Source: an uncultured Gammaproteobacteria bacterium (lineage in GTDB: Bacteria > Pseudomonadota > Gammaproteobacteria > Francisellales > CACEW01). Taken from it: DNA of 60,053 nt. Location of the stretch: positions 1-60,053 of the forward strand of contig CACEWE010000005.1 in NCBI GenBank assembly GCA_902563055.1, given 5' to 3'. The position numbers were made by a program, and so were the translations under genes. Below the pieces are notes generated by a model. It ran no database searches, was not told where the DNA came from, and was given only the letters and a program-made list of their open reading frames with translations. This document shows positions 28,300-38,041 of the stretch, in pieces (the stretch's first letter is position 1; each line of letters begins with the position of its first letter).

Positions 28300-28384
28300 T
28301 GTTTGATGATCCTTCTCTTTCATAAAACTTCTGGTATAGATAATGGTAGTTTATTTTTTGATAAGTTCAAAAAAAATAAATAAA

Positions 28385-28410
28385 AAAAAGCGCCTTTAAC
28401 AGCGCTTTTT
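28385..28410 (-). terminator. Predicted rho-independent terminator (bidirectional type)
   Basis: Perfect 9-bp stem AAAAAGCGC (28385-28393) / GCGCTTTTT (28402-28410) with an 8-base loop. A and T runs flank the stem, so it can terminate on either strand. It lies downstream of the 28444 gene on the minus strand and before the next paralogue, implying separate transcription units. Confidence 0.8.
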
Positions 28411-28443
28411 AAGTTTAGTTAAATAAATATGATTTAATGATGA

Positions 28444-29190
28444 TTATTCATGTTCGTTTAATAGTCCATCACCATCACTATCAGCATCCTCGTCATCCAA
28501 GATACCATCATTGTCATCATCAACATCTACATCATCTGCAACACCATCACCATCAGAGTCTGGTTTACCATCTACTTTGGTGACAACCCGATCTTTTATA
28601 CCATCATTGTCATCATCAGAATCAGCATCATCTGGCACACCATCATTGTCATCATCAGAATCAATAAGATCTGGCACACCATCATCATCAGAATCTTTGA
28701 CTAATGCTGCCCTTTTATCATCTTCATCAACTGAATCTCTTTTGCCATCATTATCACTGTCTTTGTATAGACCAGCAATAGGCTTGGTATGATCACCATT
28801 ATCACCTGAATCATTATCATGATCACGATCAGAAGAATCAGCAATAAGATCATTATCGTCATCATTATCCACATTATCATCCACGCCATCGTTATCATCA
28901 TCTGTATCCAATGCATCTGGGATACCGTCATTATCATCATCGATGTCTAATTCATCTGGTATACCATCGTTATCATCATCGAGATCCAATGCATCTGGCT
29001 CACCATCGTTATCATTATCTAAATCATTAGAATCAGCGTGTTCATTACCCTCTTCATCATATTGATTAAGTTGATGACTTGCTACTAGATGATCACTGTT
29101 ACTTTCTTCCTCTGCTAAGCTTGTTTGAAGTCCTCCTAAGCCAAGGCCTAAAGCCCCAACTAAAGCAACATATAGAATTGATTTTTTCAT
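28444..29190 (-). CDS. Secreted Asp-rich protein with thrombospondin type-3-like calcium repeats, paralogue 2
   Basis: 248 residues, the longest of the three paralogues. Signal peptide MKKSILYVALVGALGLGLGG...SLAEE, then about 15 Asp-rich repeats (LDDDNDGIPDELD, SDDDNDGVPDDADSD and similar). A repeat break at DSSDRDHDNDSGDNGDHTKPIAGLYKD (two pieces) matches the break in paralogue 1. Predicted pI is very low; most side chains are Asp. The DNA is a degenerate tandem repeat because the codons GAT/GAC/AAT recur. AAGGAG-like ribosome site upstream. Possible roles: calcium binding, adhesion or biofilm; none proven. Confidence 0.8.
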   Translation of the reverse strand: MKKSILYVALVGALGLGLGGLQTSLAEEESNSDHLVASHQLNQYDEEGNEHADSNDLDNDNDGEPDALDLDDDNDGIPDELDIDDDNDGIPDALDTDDDNDGVDDNVDNDDDNDLIADSSDRDHDNDSGDNGDHTKPIAGLYKDSDNDGKRDSVDEDDKRAALVKDSDDDGVPDLIDSDDDNDGVPDDADSDDDNDGIKDRVVTKVDGKPDSDGDGVADDVDVDDDNDGILDDEDADSDGDGLLNEHE

Positions 29191-29396
29191 TTCTTTTTCT
29201 CCTTTTTATTGTAATAAAAATATTTTTATATGGCTTGATGCATACATAACATCAAACTCACCGCTAAGTGTAGATTATAAATTAACATTATCAAATTTTA
29301 TTTTAAAATTTTTTTATATTTCTTTATATTTAAAATAAAATCAAGTACTTACAATAAAACAATATTTAAAAGCAATGATGAAAATGTGCTATAAAA
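29191..29396. other. AT-rich intergenic region between Asp-rich paralogues
   Basis: 206 bases, very AT-rich, with no gene seen. It presumably holds the promoter of the 28444 gene near its left end; no clear -35/-10 pair was picked out. Confidence 0.4.
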
Positions 29397-30062
29397 TCAA
29401 CGATCATCTATACCATCATTATCAAAATCATTATCAAGTATATCTATAATACCATCATTATCATGATCATTATCAAAGAAATTAGAAATGCCATCATTAT
29501 CTGCATCAAAATCTATAAAATTTATAATACCATCGTTATCATCATCTAGATCAAACGCATTTGTAATACCATCATTATCTGCATCATTATCATAAATATT
29601 AGGAATTAAATCATTATCCCAGTCTTGATCTAAGCCCATAGTGTCTGGATAGGCAAACATCTGTGAATCTTTGCTAAGCCAATGTGTTTGATGATTAGCT
29701 GTTTCAATCTGTACCGCATTATTATCATCACCTGAGGTTAAATGGGTATGCTGAGAAACCTTAGTACTTTTTGGTGGTTCGGATTTAGATGACTCAACCA
29801 ATAGCACATCACTGGCATCTTCGCTATGGAATGAATCCGTTTTAACCGGCATATTATTAGAAGGCAATCCTACTTTAGTTAACTCAAGCGGCATCAAATC
29901 ATGGGGGTCATTTCTTGTTAAATCACTGCTTTTTACAGAACTAGCATCTAGAGATACCTGCGTTTTAGATAAACTGTGTGACAAACTAAGGACACTGATA
30001 TACCCATAGATGACACTACTACTAAACCATATATACCCTAGAAAAATAATCAGCCTGCTCAT
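29397..30062 (-). CDS. Secreted Asp-rich protein with thrombospondin type-3-like calcium repeats, paralogue 3
   Basis: About 221 residues. The ATG at 30062 gives a long hydrophobic N-terminus (MSRLIIFLGYIWFSSSVIYG) that may be an uncleaved signal anchor, preceded by AAGAG. A Ser-rich, non-repeat stretch (about 30-130) follows, then a C-terminal block of repeats, DNDADNDGITNAFDLDDDNDGI and NDHDNDGIIDILDND. It differs from the other two in having the repeats only in the last third. It ends at the end of a repeat. AT content is high. A frame to 30110 lacks a ribosome site. Confidence 0.72.
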   Translation of the reverse strand: MSRLIIFLGYIWFSSSVIYGYISVLSLSHSLSKTQVSLDASSVKSSDLTRNDPHDLMPLELTKVGLPSNNMPVKTDSFHSEDASDVLLVESSKSEPPKSTKVSQHTHLTSGDDNNAVQIETANHQTHWLSKDSQMFAYPDTMGLDQDWDNDLIPNIYDNDADNDGITNAFDLDDDNDGIINFIDFDADNDGISNFFDNDHDNDGIIDILDNDFDNDGIDDR

Positions 30063-30137
30063 AGCTACTCTTTTAAGATTTACCTTAAGTGTAGACCATG
30101 CACAGCCCAATCGTTAAAATTAAGAGAAATAATATAA

Positions 30138-30602
30138 CTATGACTTTTTATTCAGACGCTTTTTAGCAAAAAACTGTTGTAAAAGCGCACGGGATTCATC
30201 CCCCATAGGCCCACAGTCCACGCTTATTTTATGGTTAAGAAAATTCAAACTTGGCACTTTTAATTGTGAAGTCACTACCCCAGCCTTAGGCTCCGGTGTT
30301 GCATAAACTAAGCGTTTAATACGTGCATGCACCATAGCACCATAACACATCATGCACGGCTCTAAGCTAACATAGAGTGTAGTATCAACAAGACGATAGT
30401 TTTGAAGTTGCTCAGATGCTTTGCGCATGACTTGTACTTCAGCATGCGCACTTGGATCATGCAGCGAAATCACCTGATTGTAGGCACTGGCTAAAAGCAC
30501 ACCATTTTTATCTACCAATACAGCCCCAACAGGCACTTCATCTTGATCATAAGCAAGCTGCGCTTGATCCAGCGCAAGACGCATGTATGATAGATCATCC
30601 AC
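30138..30602 (-). CDS. tadA: tRNA-specific adenosine deaminase TadA
   Basis: Deaminates A34 to inosine in tRNA-Arg(ACG). 154 residues with the zinc-cytidine-deaminase motifs HAE (H53, E55) and PCMMC (C83, C86), and the tRNA-binding NxVI and DEVPVGAVLV. The start is a GTG whose G is the last base of the sucB stop (TAGTG), suggesting translational coupling. An ATG six codons downstream would truncate the conserved first helix. It ends the sdh-suc operon. Confidence 0.93.
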   Translation of the reverse strand: MDDLSYMRLALDQAQLAYDQDEVPVGAVLVDKNGVLLASAYNQVISLHDPSAHAEVQVMRKASEQLQNYRLVDTTLYVSLEPCMMCYGAMVHARIKRLVYATPEPKAGVVTSQLKVPSLNFLNHKISVDCGPMGDESRALLQQFFAKKRLNKKS

Positions 30603-31816
30603 TAGATTTGCAGCATCATGCGGGAAGGATCTTCTAAAAGCTCTTTAATCATCTTCAAGAAGCTCACCGAGTCTTTACCATCAATAATGCGATGGTCGTA
30701 AGAAAGCGCAAGATACATAATAGGTCGAATCACTATTTCACCATCCACCACGACCGGACGCTTGACAATATTGTGCATACCTAAAATACCACTTTGCGGT
30801 GGATTAATAATCGGCGTAGAAAGCATAGAACCAAAGGTACCACCATTAGTAATCGTAAAAGTCCCCCCTTGCATATCCTCAAGCTTTAAAGTGCCCTCTT
30901 TAGCTGCAATCGCATATTCTCGAATAGATTTTTCCACTTCTGCCATCGAAAGCTGATCAGCATCTCTAACCACCGGAACAACCAAACCTTTTGGTGAGGA
31001 AACGGCAATAGAGATATCAAAGAAACCATGATAGACAATATCATCGCCATCAATAGAGGCATTCACATTAGGAAAAGCTTTTAAGGCCTCTACCACCGCA
31101 TGCACAAAGAACGACATAAAACCTAATTTTACGCCAAACTTCTCCATAAAGGCGTCTTTGTGGTCTGCGCGTAACTGCATAACCTGATGCATATCCACTT
31201 CGTTAAACGTAGTTAAAATAGCATTTTGATGCTGTACATCCAATAGGCGCTTGGCAACTGTTTTACGCATTCTGGTCATGCGTACCCGTTGTTGTTCACG
31301 ACCATCACTAGAAAAATCTGTTTGAGAAGATGCTGTTTTTGCTTCAGGCTTAGAGGAAGCCTGCTTTGCAACAAAAGCTTCAATATCTTCAGCTACAATA
31401 CGCCCATCCTTTCCTGACCCTTTTACAGTAGCAGCATCAATTTGGTGCTCTTTAAGCAATCGACGCACTGAAGGAGAAAGCTCTGCAGCGGCCGATGTTG
31501 ATTCTTGAGAAACCGCGGCCTTCGTTGCTTGTGCTGGCGTTTCTTCCTGTTTTGGAGCAGATGCTTGAGCGCCAGATTCACCCTGCGCCTTAAATAAGCC
31601 AATGACTTCTTCACTACTAACCACGTCACCTTCATTTTTTAAGATCTTATCTAAAACACCACTTTGATCAGCTGGAACCTCCATGGTCACCTTATCGGTC
31701 TCAATTTCAACCAATGTTTCACCTTCCTCAAAAGAATCACCTTCTTGCTTTAACCAGGAGGCAACTTCGCCCTCGGTAATAGACTCTGGAAAACTTGGGG
31801 TTTTAATTTCACTCAT
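30602..31816 (-). CDS. sucB: 2-oxoglutarate dehydrogenase E2, dihydrolipoyl succinyltransferase
   Basis: E2 core of the 2-oxoglutarate dehydrogenase complex; transfers succinyl from lipoate to CoA in the TCA cycle. 404 residues (E. coli 405): lipoyl domain with the modified lysine in ETDKVTMEV (K42), an Ala/Gln/Ser-rich linker, an E3/E1-binding domain ([12 protein letters not shown]...GSGKDGRI) and a catalytic domain with [15 protein letters not shown] and the active HxxxD ([10 protein letters not shown]375 and D379). 11 bases after sucA. Confidence 0.97.
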   Translation of the reverse strand: MSEIKTPSFPESITEGEVASWLKQEGDSFEEGETLVEIETDKVTMEVPADQSGVLDKILKNEGDVVSSEEVIGLFKAQGESGAQASAPKQEETPAQATKAAVSQESTSAAAELSPSVRRLLKEHQIDAATVKGSGKDGRIVAEDIEAFVAKQASSKPEAKTASSQTDFSSDGREQQRVRMTRMRKTVAKRLLDVQHQNAILTTFNEVDMHQVMQLRADHKDAFMEKFGVKLGFMSFFVHAVVEALKAFPNVNASIDGDDIVYHGFFDISIAVSSPKGLVVPVVRDADQLSMAEVEKSIREYAIAAKEGTLKLEDMQGGTFTITNGGTFGSMLSTPIINPPQSGILGMHNIVKRPVVVDGEIVIRPIMYLALSYDHRIIDGKDSVSFLKMIKELLEDPSRMMLQI

Positions 31817-31827
31817 AATATGGTCCT

Positions 31828-34662
31828 TTATTGGTCTTCTTCAATCATTAATGCTTCATTGACTAAAGCGGTTTGTTGTTCAAAATGCAAGGATGGGTAA
31901 CCCACCGCTGGCGCTGCAAAAGAGCTTCTTCCAACATAGTGTAATGTTTGATTATCTCTCATAATACGTTCTAAGCGATGCTTACCGGGATACCATGCTC
32001 CTTGGTTTAAAGGCTCTTCTTGCACCCAGCAAATATCTTTCACATGTGCATAAGGCTCTAAGATCTTAGTCAAAATTTCTTGCGGGAATGGATACAGCTG
32101 CTCTAGACGAATAATAGCAATATCGTCAATATTGGCATTGCGTCTTGCCGAGAGCAAATGGTAATACACCTTACCCTGACAAATCAAAACACGTTTTACT
32201 TTTTTTGCATCTATCTCGTCAATTTCTTTAATAACGGGCTTAAAGCTACCATCGGTAATATCTTCAATGCTCGACTGAACTAAGGGGTGACGCAGTAAGC
32301 TCTTTGGTGACATAATAATTAATGGTTTACGGAATTTACGCAATAACTGGCGCCTTAGAACATGATAAATTTGCGCAGGTGTCGTAGGGACACAAACTTG
32401 CATATTATCATGGGCACATAATTGTAAAAATCGCTCCAAACGGGCCGAAGAGTGCTCTGCCCCCATCCCTTCTTGGCCATGAGGCAATAATAAGGTCAAG
32501 CCAGATAAACGCCCCCACTTTTCTTCTGCTGAACAAATAAACTGATCAATCACCACTTGGGCCGTATTAACAAAATCTCCAAACTGCGCTTCCCACACTA
32601 CTAAGTTCTCCGGTGCTGCACATGAAAACCCATATTCAAAACCTAAAACCGCTTCTTCTGAAAGTAGGGAATCGATAATCTGAAAATCGCCTTGTTCTTT
32701 ATGGATATTTTTCAGCGGCGTGAATACTTCACCCGTATTTTGCTCATGAAAAACCCCATGACGGTGGGCAAAAGTTCCACGTCCGACATCTTCACCAGAA
32801 AGACGCACGCCGTGTCCTTTGTCTAAAAGAGACGCATAGGCTAATAGCTCAGCAAATCCCCAGTTAATCGGGATCGCTCCCTCTGCCATTTTTATTCGAT
32901 CACTATGGAGTCTGGCAACCTGTTTTTGTAATGCAAAACCCTCAGGTAGGGCATTAACATAGGATGCAATTTTATCAAATTGATTTTTTGTAATCGTTGC
33001 ATCATAAGGCATATGCCACTTGGCATTAGTGTAGGGCTCCCAACTCACCGTATACTTACGATTTTTATCATTATCAATAATATTGGCTACGCTATCCCCA
33101 TGTTCTAACAGCTTGCGATAATGACTTTTCATTTCTTTATATTCAGCCTCGCTAACTACAGATTGCGCTATAAGCGATTGCGCATAAAGCTCACAAGGAG
33201 GCGCGAGTTTTTTAATCACTTTATACATCATCGGTTGTGTGGCAGAAGGCTCATCCGCTTCGTTATGACCATGGCGTCTATAACATACTAGGTCAATTAT
33301 TACATCTTTTTGAAACTTCACTCTATAGGCAAAGGCAAGCTCTATGACCTTCACTACTGCTTCAGGATCATTACCATTAACATGGAAAATAGGTGCCTCC
33401 ACCATCTTACCAACATCGGTGCAATAGTAGGTACTTCTTGCATCAGACAAATGCGAGGTCGTAAAACCAATTTGATTATTAATTACAATATGTACTGATC
33501 CACCTGTAAGGTAACCCCGTGTCTGAGACATGTTTAAGGTTTCCATTACCACGCCTTGTCCTGCAAAAGCCGCATCACCGTGAATTTGGACTGCAATGAC
33601 CTCATCATGATTATGGGATCGTCGTGCTTGACGCGCCCGTACTGAACCTTCTACAACAGGCGCTACAATTTCCAAATGCGAGGGATTAAACGCTAAAGCC
33701 ATATGCATCATACCGCCTTCGGTTTGAATATCTGATGAGAAGCCATTATGGTATTTAACGTCCCCAGATAATAGAGCCTGATCATGCTTACCTTCAAACT
33801 CAGCAAATAGATCTTCAGGGCGCTTACCCATAATATTAATCAAGACATTTAAACGCCCCCGGTGGGCCATACCCACGACCATTTCCTTGACACCATTATC
33901 ACATGCCCTATGAGCAAGGTCATCTAAAAGGGGAATTAAAGCATCACCTCCCTCCAAAGAAAAGCGCTTTTGCCCCACATACTTCATACCTAAAAACTTC
34001 TCGAGCCCATCAGCTGCTACCAAACGCCGCAAAAGCCATTTTTTACGTTTAGGATCAAAGTCTTGATGTAATACACCGCTGTTTTCGATATTGTCACGCA
34101 ACCACTCGCGCTCCTCAAAAGAGTTAATATGGGTATACTCAAAACCAATAGAACCGCAATATATTGTTTCTAGACGCTTAATAATATCAGCAAGCGTTGA
34201 ATTACTCGTATCAAAACCTAAAACAGGGACATCAAACTTTTTGTTTAAATCTGCATCGCTTAAACCATGAAATTCTTTAGATAGATAAATAGCCTCAGAA
34301 CGCTCAAGCATATTTAGAGGATCGATGTGCGCGCGCTGATGTCCTAATGCCCTGTATGCAAACACAAGATCTATCACACCTGCAAATTTGTCACCGTCAT
34401 ACTTTTCTTGCATCGCATGATTAAGCACTTGTCGCTTAGATTGATACGCCATTTTTCTAAAATGTTCTCGAATTTGTGCATGATCGGGTTCTGATTGGGC
34501 ATCATCAGGCTTCATACTTGCAAAATATTCTCGCCATCTTTCATCCACTGACTTGGGGTCTTGTAGATAACGCATATAAAGGGTTTCTAGATATTGACCA
34601 TTATTACCCATGGCCTCTGAATGTTGCCACTTTTGATGCATGCCTAATTCTGCTTCTGCCAT
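31828..34662 (-). CDS. sucA: 2-oxoglutarate dehydrogenase E1 component
   Basis: Thiamine-pyrophosphate-dependent decarboxylase of the 2-oxoglutarate dehydrogenase complex. 944 residues (E. coli 933). N-terminal segment with [17 protein letters not shown], then the TPP-binding [11 protein letters not shown] and [12 protein letters not shown] blocks, and [15 protein letters not shown] text (here [16 protein letters not shown]), and the C-terminal transketolase-like half with [13 protein letters not shown], and [16 protein letters not shown] lies 6 bases before the ATG. Directly upstream of sucB, as is usual. Confidence 0.98.
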   Translation of the reverse strand: MAEAELGMHQKWQHSEAMGNNGQYLETLYMRYLQDPKSVDERWREYFASMKPDDAQSEPDHAQIREHFRKMAYQSKRQVLNHAMQEKYDGDKFAGVIDLVFAYRALGHQRAHIDPLNMLERSEAIYLSKEFHGLSDADLNKKFDVPVLGFDTSNSTLADIIKRLETIYCGSIGFEYTHINSFEEREWLRDNIENSGVLHQDFDPKRKKWLLRRLVAADGLEKFLGMKYVGQKRFSLEGGDALIPLLDDLAHRACDNGVKEMVVGMAHRGRLNVLINIMGKRPEDLFAEFEGKHDQALLSGDVKYHNGFSSDIQTEGGMMHMALAFNPSHLEIVAPVVEGSVRARQARRSHNHDEVIAVQIHGDAAFAGQGVVMETLNMSQTRGYLTGGSVHIVINNQIGFTTSHLSDARSTYYCTDVGKMVEAPIFHVNGNDPEAVVKVIELAFAYRVKFQKDVIIDLVCYRRHGHNEADEPSATQPMMYKVIKKLAPPCELYAQSLIAQSVVSEAEYKEMKSHYRKLLEHGDSVANIIDNDKNRKYTVSWEPYTNAKWHMPYDATITKNQFDKIASYVNALPEGFALQKQVARLHSDRIKMAEGAIPINWGFAELLAYASLLDKGHGVRLSGEDVGRGTFAHRHGVFHEQNTGEVFTPLKNIHKEQGDFQIIDSLLSEEAVLGFEYGFSCAAPENLVVWEAQFGDFVNTAQVVIDQFICSAEEKWGRLSGLTLLLPHGQEGMGAEHSSARLERFLQLCAHDNMQVCVPTTPAQIYHVLRRQLLRKFRKPLIIMSPKSLLRHPLVQSSIEDITDGSFKPVIKEIDEIDAKKVKRVLICQGKVYYHLLSARRNANIDDIAIIRLEQLYPFPQEILTKILEPYAHVKDICWVQEEPLNQGAWYPGKHRLERIMRDNQTLHYVGRSSFAAPAVGYPSLHFEQQTALVNEALMIEEDQ

Positions 34663-34671
34663 CGTATACTC

Positions 34672-35397
34672 CTATCCACCGCGCTTTAGTAACTTTGTTT
34701 TAATTTTTCCAATTGCTCGAGTAGGATTAAGACCCTTAGGACAAACCGATACACAGTTCATAATGCCATGGCAACGATAGAGGGAAAACAAGTCTTTCAT
34801 TTGGTCCAAACGTTCATCTGTTTTAGTATCCCTAGAGTCAGCAATAAAGCGATAGGCTTGCAGCAAACCTGCAGGTCCAACGAATTTTTCCGGGTTCCAC
34901 CAAAAAGAAGGACAAGAAGTGGTACAACAAGCACATAGTATACATTCATAAAGGCCATCAAGTTCTTCGCGCTCTTTAGGACTTTGCAAACGCTCCTTTT
35001 TAGGAAGCGGCTTATCATTTTGCAGGTAAGGTTTAATGTTTTTGTAATGATTGTAAAACTGATCCATATTGATGATTAAATCACGCATCACCGGAAGACC
35101 TGGCAAAGGACGAATCACAATAGGTTCTTTTAGAATTGAAAGCGGCGTAATACAGGCTAAGCGGTTTTTACCATTAACATTCATACCATCAGAACCGCAA
35201 ACCCCCTCACTACAGGAGCGGCGAAAGGCCAAACTGGGATCTTGTTGCTTAAGTTTCTCAAGTGCAGCCAACAACATCATGTTTTTATTTTCTAGCGTTA
35301 TGGTATACTCTTGCATTTTAGGCTTTTCGTCTTTACTTGCGTCAAAGCGATAAATTTGGAATTGTACTTCGATCGATTTTTTTTGTGTTTGTTCCAT
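34672..35397 (-). CDS. sdhB: Succinate dehydrogenase iron-sulfur subunit
   Basis: Carries electrons from the flavin of SdhA to quinone through three clusters. 241 residues: [2Fe-2S] ferredoxin domain with CSEGVCGSDGMNVNGKNRL..C (C62, C67, C82), then CILCACCTTSCPSFWW for the [4Fe-4S] cluster and CHGIMNCVSVCPKGLNP for the third. GGAG is present before the ATG. 11 bases after sdhA; sdhCDAB order is kept. Confidence 0.98.
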   Translation of the reverse strand: MEQTQKKSIEVQFQIYRFDASKDEKPKMQEYTITLENKNMMLLAALEKLKQQDPSLAFRRSCSEGVCGSDGMNVNGKNRLACITPLSILKEPIVIRPLPGLPVMRDLIINMDQFYNHYKNIKPYLQNDKPLPKKERLQSPKEREELDGLYECILCACCTTSCPSFWWNPEKFVGPAGLLQAYRFIADSRDTKTDERLDQMKDLFSLYRCHGIMNCVSVCPKGLNPTRAIGKIKTKLLKRGG

Positions 35398-35408
35398 ATT
35401 TCCTACTC

Positions 35409-37184
35409 CTAATACACCCGTTCTTTAACTTTAAATGCCTCCACAGAATCGGGTTTCATATTCACCTCTCGTTTGCATGTTTGATGATCTTTAGAAAAAT
35501 AAAGAGTATGTGCTAACCAATTTTTATTATCATGCTCTGGAAAATCTTCTCTGGCATGCGCACCCCTGGTTTCAGTACGGTAGTTCGCACTATAGGCGGT
35601 TGCCAAAGCAACCGCAAGAAGGTTATCTAATTCTAAGGCGTCAATTCTTGCCGTATTAAATGCCATAGAATGATCGGCTAAAGCCGCATCAGACAAGCGT
35701 GCTTTGAGCTCAAGAAGTTGCTTAAGCCCTTGCTCCATACTTTCGCCTGTTCTAAACACCCCAAAATCTTGTTGCATGATTTTTTTCATTTCAGAACGCA
35801 CTTTGTACAAACTTTCACCCTTTTTGTTCTTATCCCAATGGTAATAACGTGCTAAAGCAGCATCAGCCATAGATTTATTCTGTTTAACAGAGTCAATGCC
35901 CTCGTTAAGTGCACGCTCAACTTCTATACCTGCAGCTCTGCCAAAAACAACTAAATCAAGCAGTGAATTACTGCCTAAGCGATTCGCGCCATGCACAGAA
36001 ACACTTGCACACTCACCAACGGCATAAAGACCGGCAACACTTTGATCTTTGCCTTGAACCTGAGTGATAACCTGACCATGTTTATTAGTCGGAATACCAC
36101 CCATCATATAATGGCAGGTAGGTACAACGGGAATTGGTTTTTCAACCGGATCCACATGCGCAAAAGTTTTAGCAATTTCACGAATACCCGGCAATTTTTC
36201 CGCAATGAGCGCTTCTCCAAGATGGGTAAGATCAAGCTCAACGTAATCTAAATCTCCTCCTGGGTTACAACCTTTGCCTGCACGCATTTCCAATAAACTT
36301 GAGCGTGAAACCACATCACGGCATGCAAGGTCTTTTGCATTTGGCGCATAACGCTCCATAAAACGCTCACCATCACCATTACGCAATACACCGCCTTCGC
36401 CACGACAGCCTTCAGTAACCAGCACCCCAGCACCAGCAATGCCTGTAGGATGAAATTGCCAAAACTCAATATCCTGAAGTGGCAATCCAGCTCGAAGCGC
36501 CATACCTAGGCCATCACCTGTACAGGTGTGAGCATTGGTAGTAGATTCATAAATACGTCCTGCACCACCAGTTGCTAAAATAGTCGCCTTGGCATAGAAC
36601 ATAGCGATTTCACCAGTAGCGATAGAAATGGCACTCACCCCAGCCACATGATGATCATCGGCCATGATAAGATCTAGAGCATACCATTCATCAAAAAAGT
36701 TGGTTTCAGCCTTGATGTTTCCTTGATACAAAGTATGCAACAATGCGTGTCCAGTACGATCTGAAGCAGCGCAGGTACGCTGTGCTACTTTACTGGGATC
36801 AAATTCCCGGCTCATACCACCAAAGGCCCGTTGGTATATCTTACCGTCGTCTAAGCGTGAAAATGGCATTCCCATATGTTCAAGTTCAATAATAGCCTCC
36901 GGAGCCATTTTACACATGTATTCAATGCAGTCTTGATCGCCGATATAATCTGAGCCCTTCACGGTATCATACATATGCCAGTGCCAATCATCTTCATGGA
37001 CATTACCAAGTGCTGCAGCAATACCACCCTGCGCTGCAACTGTGTGCGAGCGGGTTGGAAAAACTTTAGATAAACAGGCAACATTTTTACCACTTTGAGA
37101 TAGAGATAAAGCTGCACGCATGCCCGCACCCCCTGCGCCGACAATAATGGCATCAAAAGTATAGGTTTGAACAGAACTACTCAT
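35409..37184 (-). CDS. sdhA: Succinate dehydrogenase flavoprotein subunit
   Basis: Oxidises succinate to fumarate with covalently bound FAD, at the cytoplasmic face of the membrane. 591 residues (E. coli 588): dinucleotide motif [12 protein letters not shown] (about 15-26), the FAD-binding His47 in [11 protein letters not shown], substrate-binding HPTGI and RGEGG, and [18 protein letters not shown]. It starts two bases before the sdhD stop context, so it is tightly coupled to sdhD. Confidence 0.98.
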   Translation of the reverse strand: MSSSVQTYTFDAIIVGAGGAGMRAALSLSQSGKNVACLSKVFPTRSHTVAAQGGIAAALGNVHEDDWHWHMYDTVKGSDYIGDQDCIEYMCKMAPEAIIELEHMGMPFSRLDDGKIYQRAFGGMSREFDPSKVAQRTCAASDRTGHALLHTLYQGNIKAETNFFDEWYALDLIMADDHHVAGVSAISIATGEIAMFYAKATILATGGAGRIYESTTNAHTCTGDGLGMALRAGLPLQDIEFWQFHPTGIAGAGVLVTEGCRGEGGVLRNGDGERFMERYAPNAKDLACRDVVSRSSLLEMRAGKGCNPGGDLDYVELDLTHLGEALIAEKLPGIREIAKTFAHVDPVEKPIPVVPTCHYMMGGIPTNKHGQVITQVQGKDQSVAGLYAVGECASVSVHGANRLGSNSLLDLVVFGRAAGIEVERALNEGIDSVKQNKSMADAALARYYHWDKNKKGESLYKVRSEMKKIMQQDFGVFRTGESMEQGLKQLLELKARLSDAALADHSMAFNTARIDALELDNLLAVALATAYSANYRTETRGAHAREDFPEHDNKNWLAHTLYFSKDHQTCKREVNMKPDSVEAFKVKERVY

Positions 37185-37185
37185 A

Positions 37186-37533
37186 TCAAATACTCCATAG
37201 TAATTGGGCTAAAAAGATTAACATCGCCGCATAACTTAGGATAAGGGCGATATTGATTGTTTTAGCTAGAAATTTACAATGAATATAGTCCCCCACTACC
37301 ATCCATAAACCGATCCAAGCATGGATAACAATAAACAAAAAAGTTAGAAAAGTACCAAGCTTAAACCAAAAATTTGAACAAAGACTCATCCATGTTGCAT
37401 AATCCAAACCTGAATGCGTCCAGAAAAATGCAGCCATGAAAATGCTGTAGCTTAAAATAACAAGCGCACTCACACGCTGCAAAACCCAATCCCAAAAACC
37501 ACTACCGGTGAGTGAAAACAAACGCCCTACCAT
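37186..37533 (-). CDS. sdhD: Succinate dehydrogenase membrane anchor subunit SdhD
   Basis: 115 residues from ATG 37533 with AGGAG seven bases upstream: three transmembrane helices, a [16 protein letters not shown] helix (quinone-site region), and the haem-ligand-type histidine in [13 protein letters not shown]. The longer frame to 37596 lies inside sdhC and is rejected. The start overlaps the sdhC stop by 7 bases. With SdhC it forms the quinone and haem b site. Confidence 0.92.
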   Translation of the reverse strand: MVGRLFSLTGSGFWDWVLQRVSALVILSYSIFMAAFFWTHSGLDYATWMSLCSNFWFKLGTFLTFLFIVIHAWIGLWMVVGDYIHCKFLAKTINIALILSYAAMLIFLAQLLWSI

Positions 37534-37910
37534 ACATAAACTCCTAAACCAATAAGTGCAAAGCCAAAAAGGATTAAACAAACCAAGCTTGCCCAAAATC
37601 CAGATTTTTTCTCTTCAAAAAAACCGCAATCCATTAAAAGATGTTTGATGCCAAATATGGCATGATAAAAAAAGGCAGCTAAAAAAACAAAAGCCATGAA
37701 TCCGCCGCTAAAAGTTGCCAAGCATCGTTTCACTGCCATAAAGCCATCTGGGTCACGCACAGAAGCACACAAAAACCATAAAAGCCCAGGCAGGCTTAGA
37801 AAAACTAAAACGCCCGAAATTCTGTGACCGATTGACACCAAGGCAGTTAAAGGAAATTTGTACTGTAGAAGATCACGAACGGATACATTTCTTGGACTGT
37901 TTGAAGTCAT
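37527..37910 (-). CDS. sdhC: Succinate dehydrogenase cytochrome b556 subunit SdhC
   Basis: 127 residues: N-terminus MTSNSPRNVSVRDLLQYKFPL, the SdhC signature SIGHRISGVLVFL and the haem-binding histidines in FFYHAIFGIKHLLMD, with three membrane helices. ATG 37910 matches where the family begins (near RPVSP...); the frame to 37934 adds eight residues without support. First gene of sdhCDAB-sucAB-tadA; a promoter with a perfect extended -10 sits 34 bases upstream. Confidence 0.95.
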   Translation of the reverse strand: MTSNSPRNVSVRDLLQYKFPLTALVSIGHRISGVLVFLSLPGLLWFLCASVRDPDGFMAVKRCLATFSGGFMAFVFLAAFFYHAIFGIKHLLMDCGFFEEKKSGFWASLVCLILFGFALIGLGVYVW

Positions 37911-37943
37911 ATATTTCTCACTCTTAATAAACAAACCTTGGGC

Positions 37944-37952
37944 ATTATATCA
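37944..37952 (-). promoter_or_regulatory. Extended -10 promoter element of the sdh-suc operon
   Basis: The minus strand reads TGATATAAT, a TGn extended -10 with perfect TATAAT, 34 bases before the sdhC start. No strong -35 is seen, as expected for extended -10 promoters. Confidence 0.5.
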
Positions 37953-38041
37953 CAAAATTAAACACATGCTAGCCATATGCAGCATTTTTGATTTACAAAA
38001 ACAAAAAGCTACAGCAGCTATGTGCAAAAACCCGCCTTATA

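Noticed and set aside
28511..28792. Ser/Thr-rich plus-strand ORF opposite the Asp-rich repeat gene
   Set aside because: Antisense of the GAT-rich calcium repeats; no signal of its own.
28444..29190. Repeated DNA that could be mistaken for CRISPR
   Set aside because: Repeats are in-frame codon repeats of variable length without spacers, leader or cas genes.
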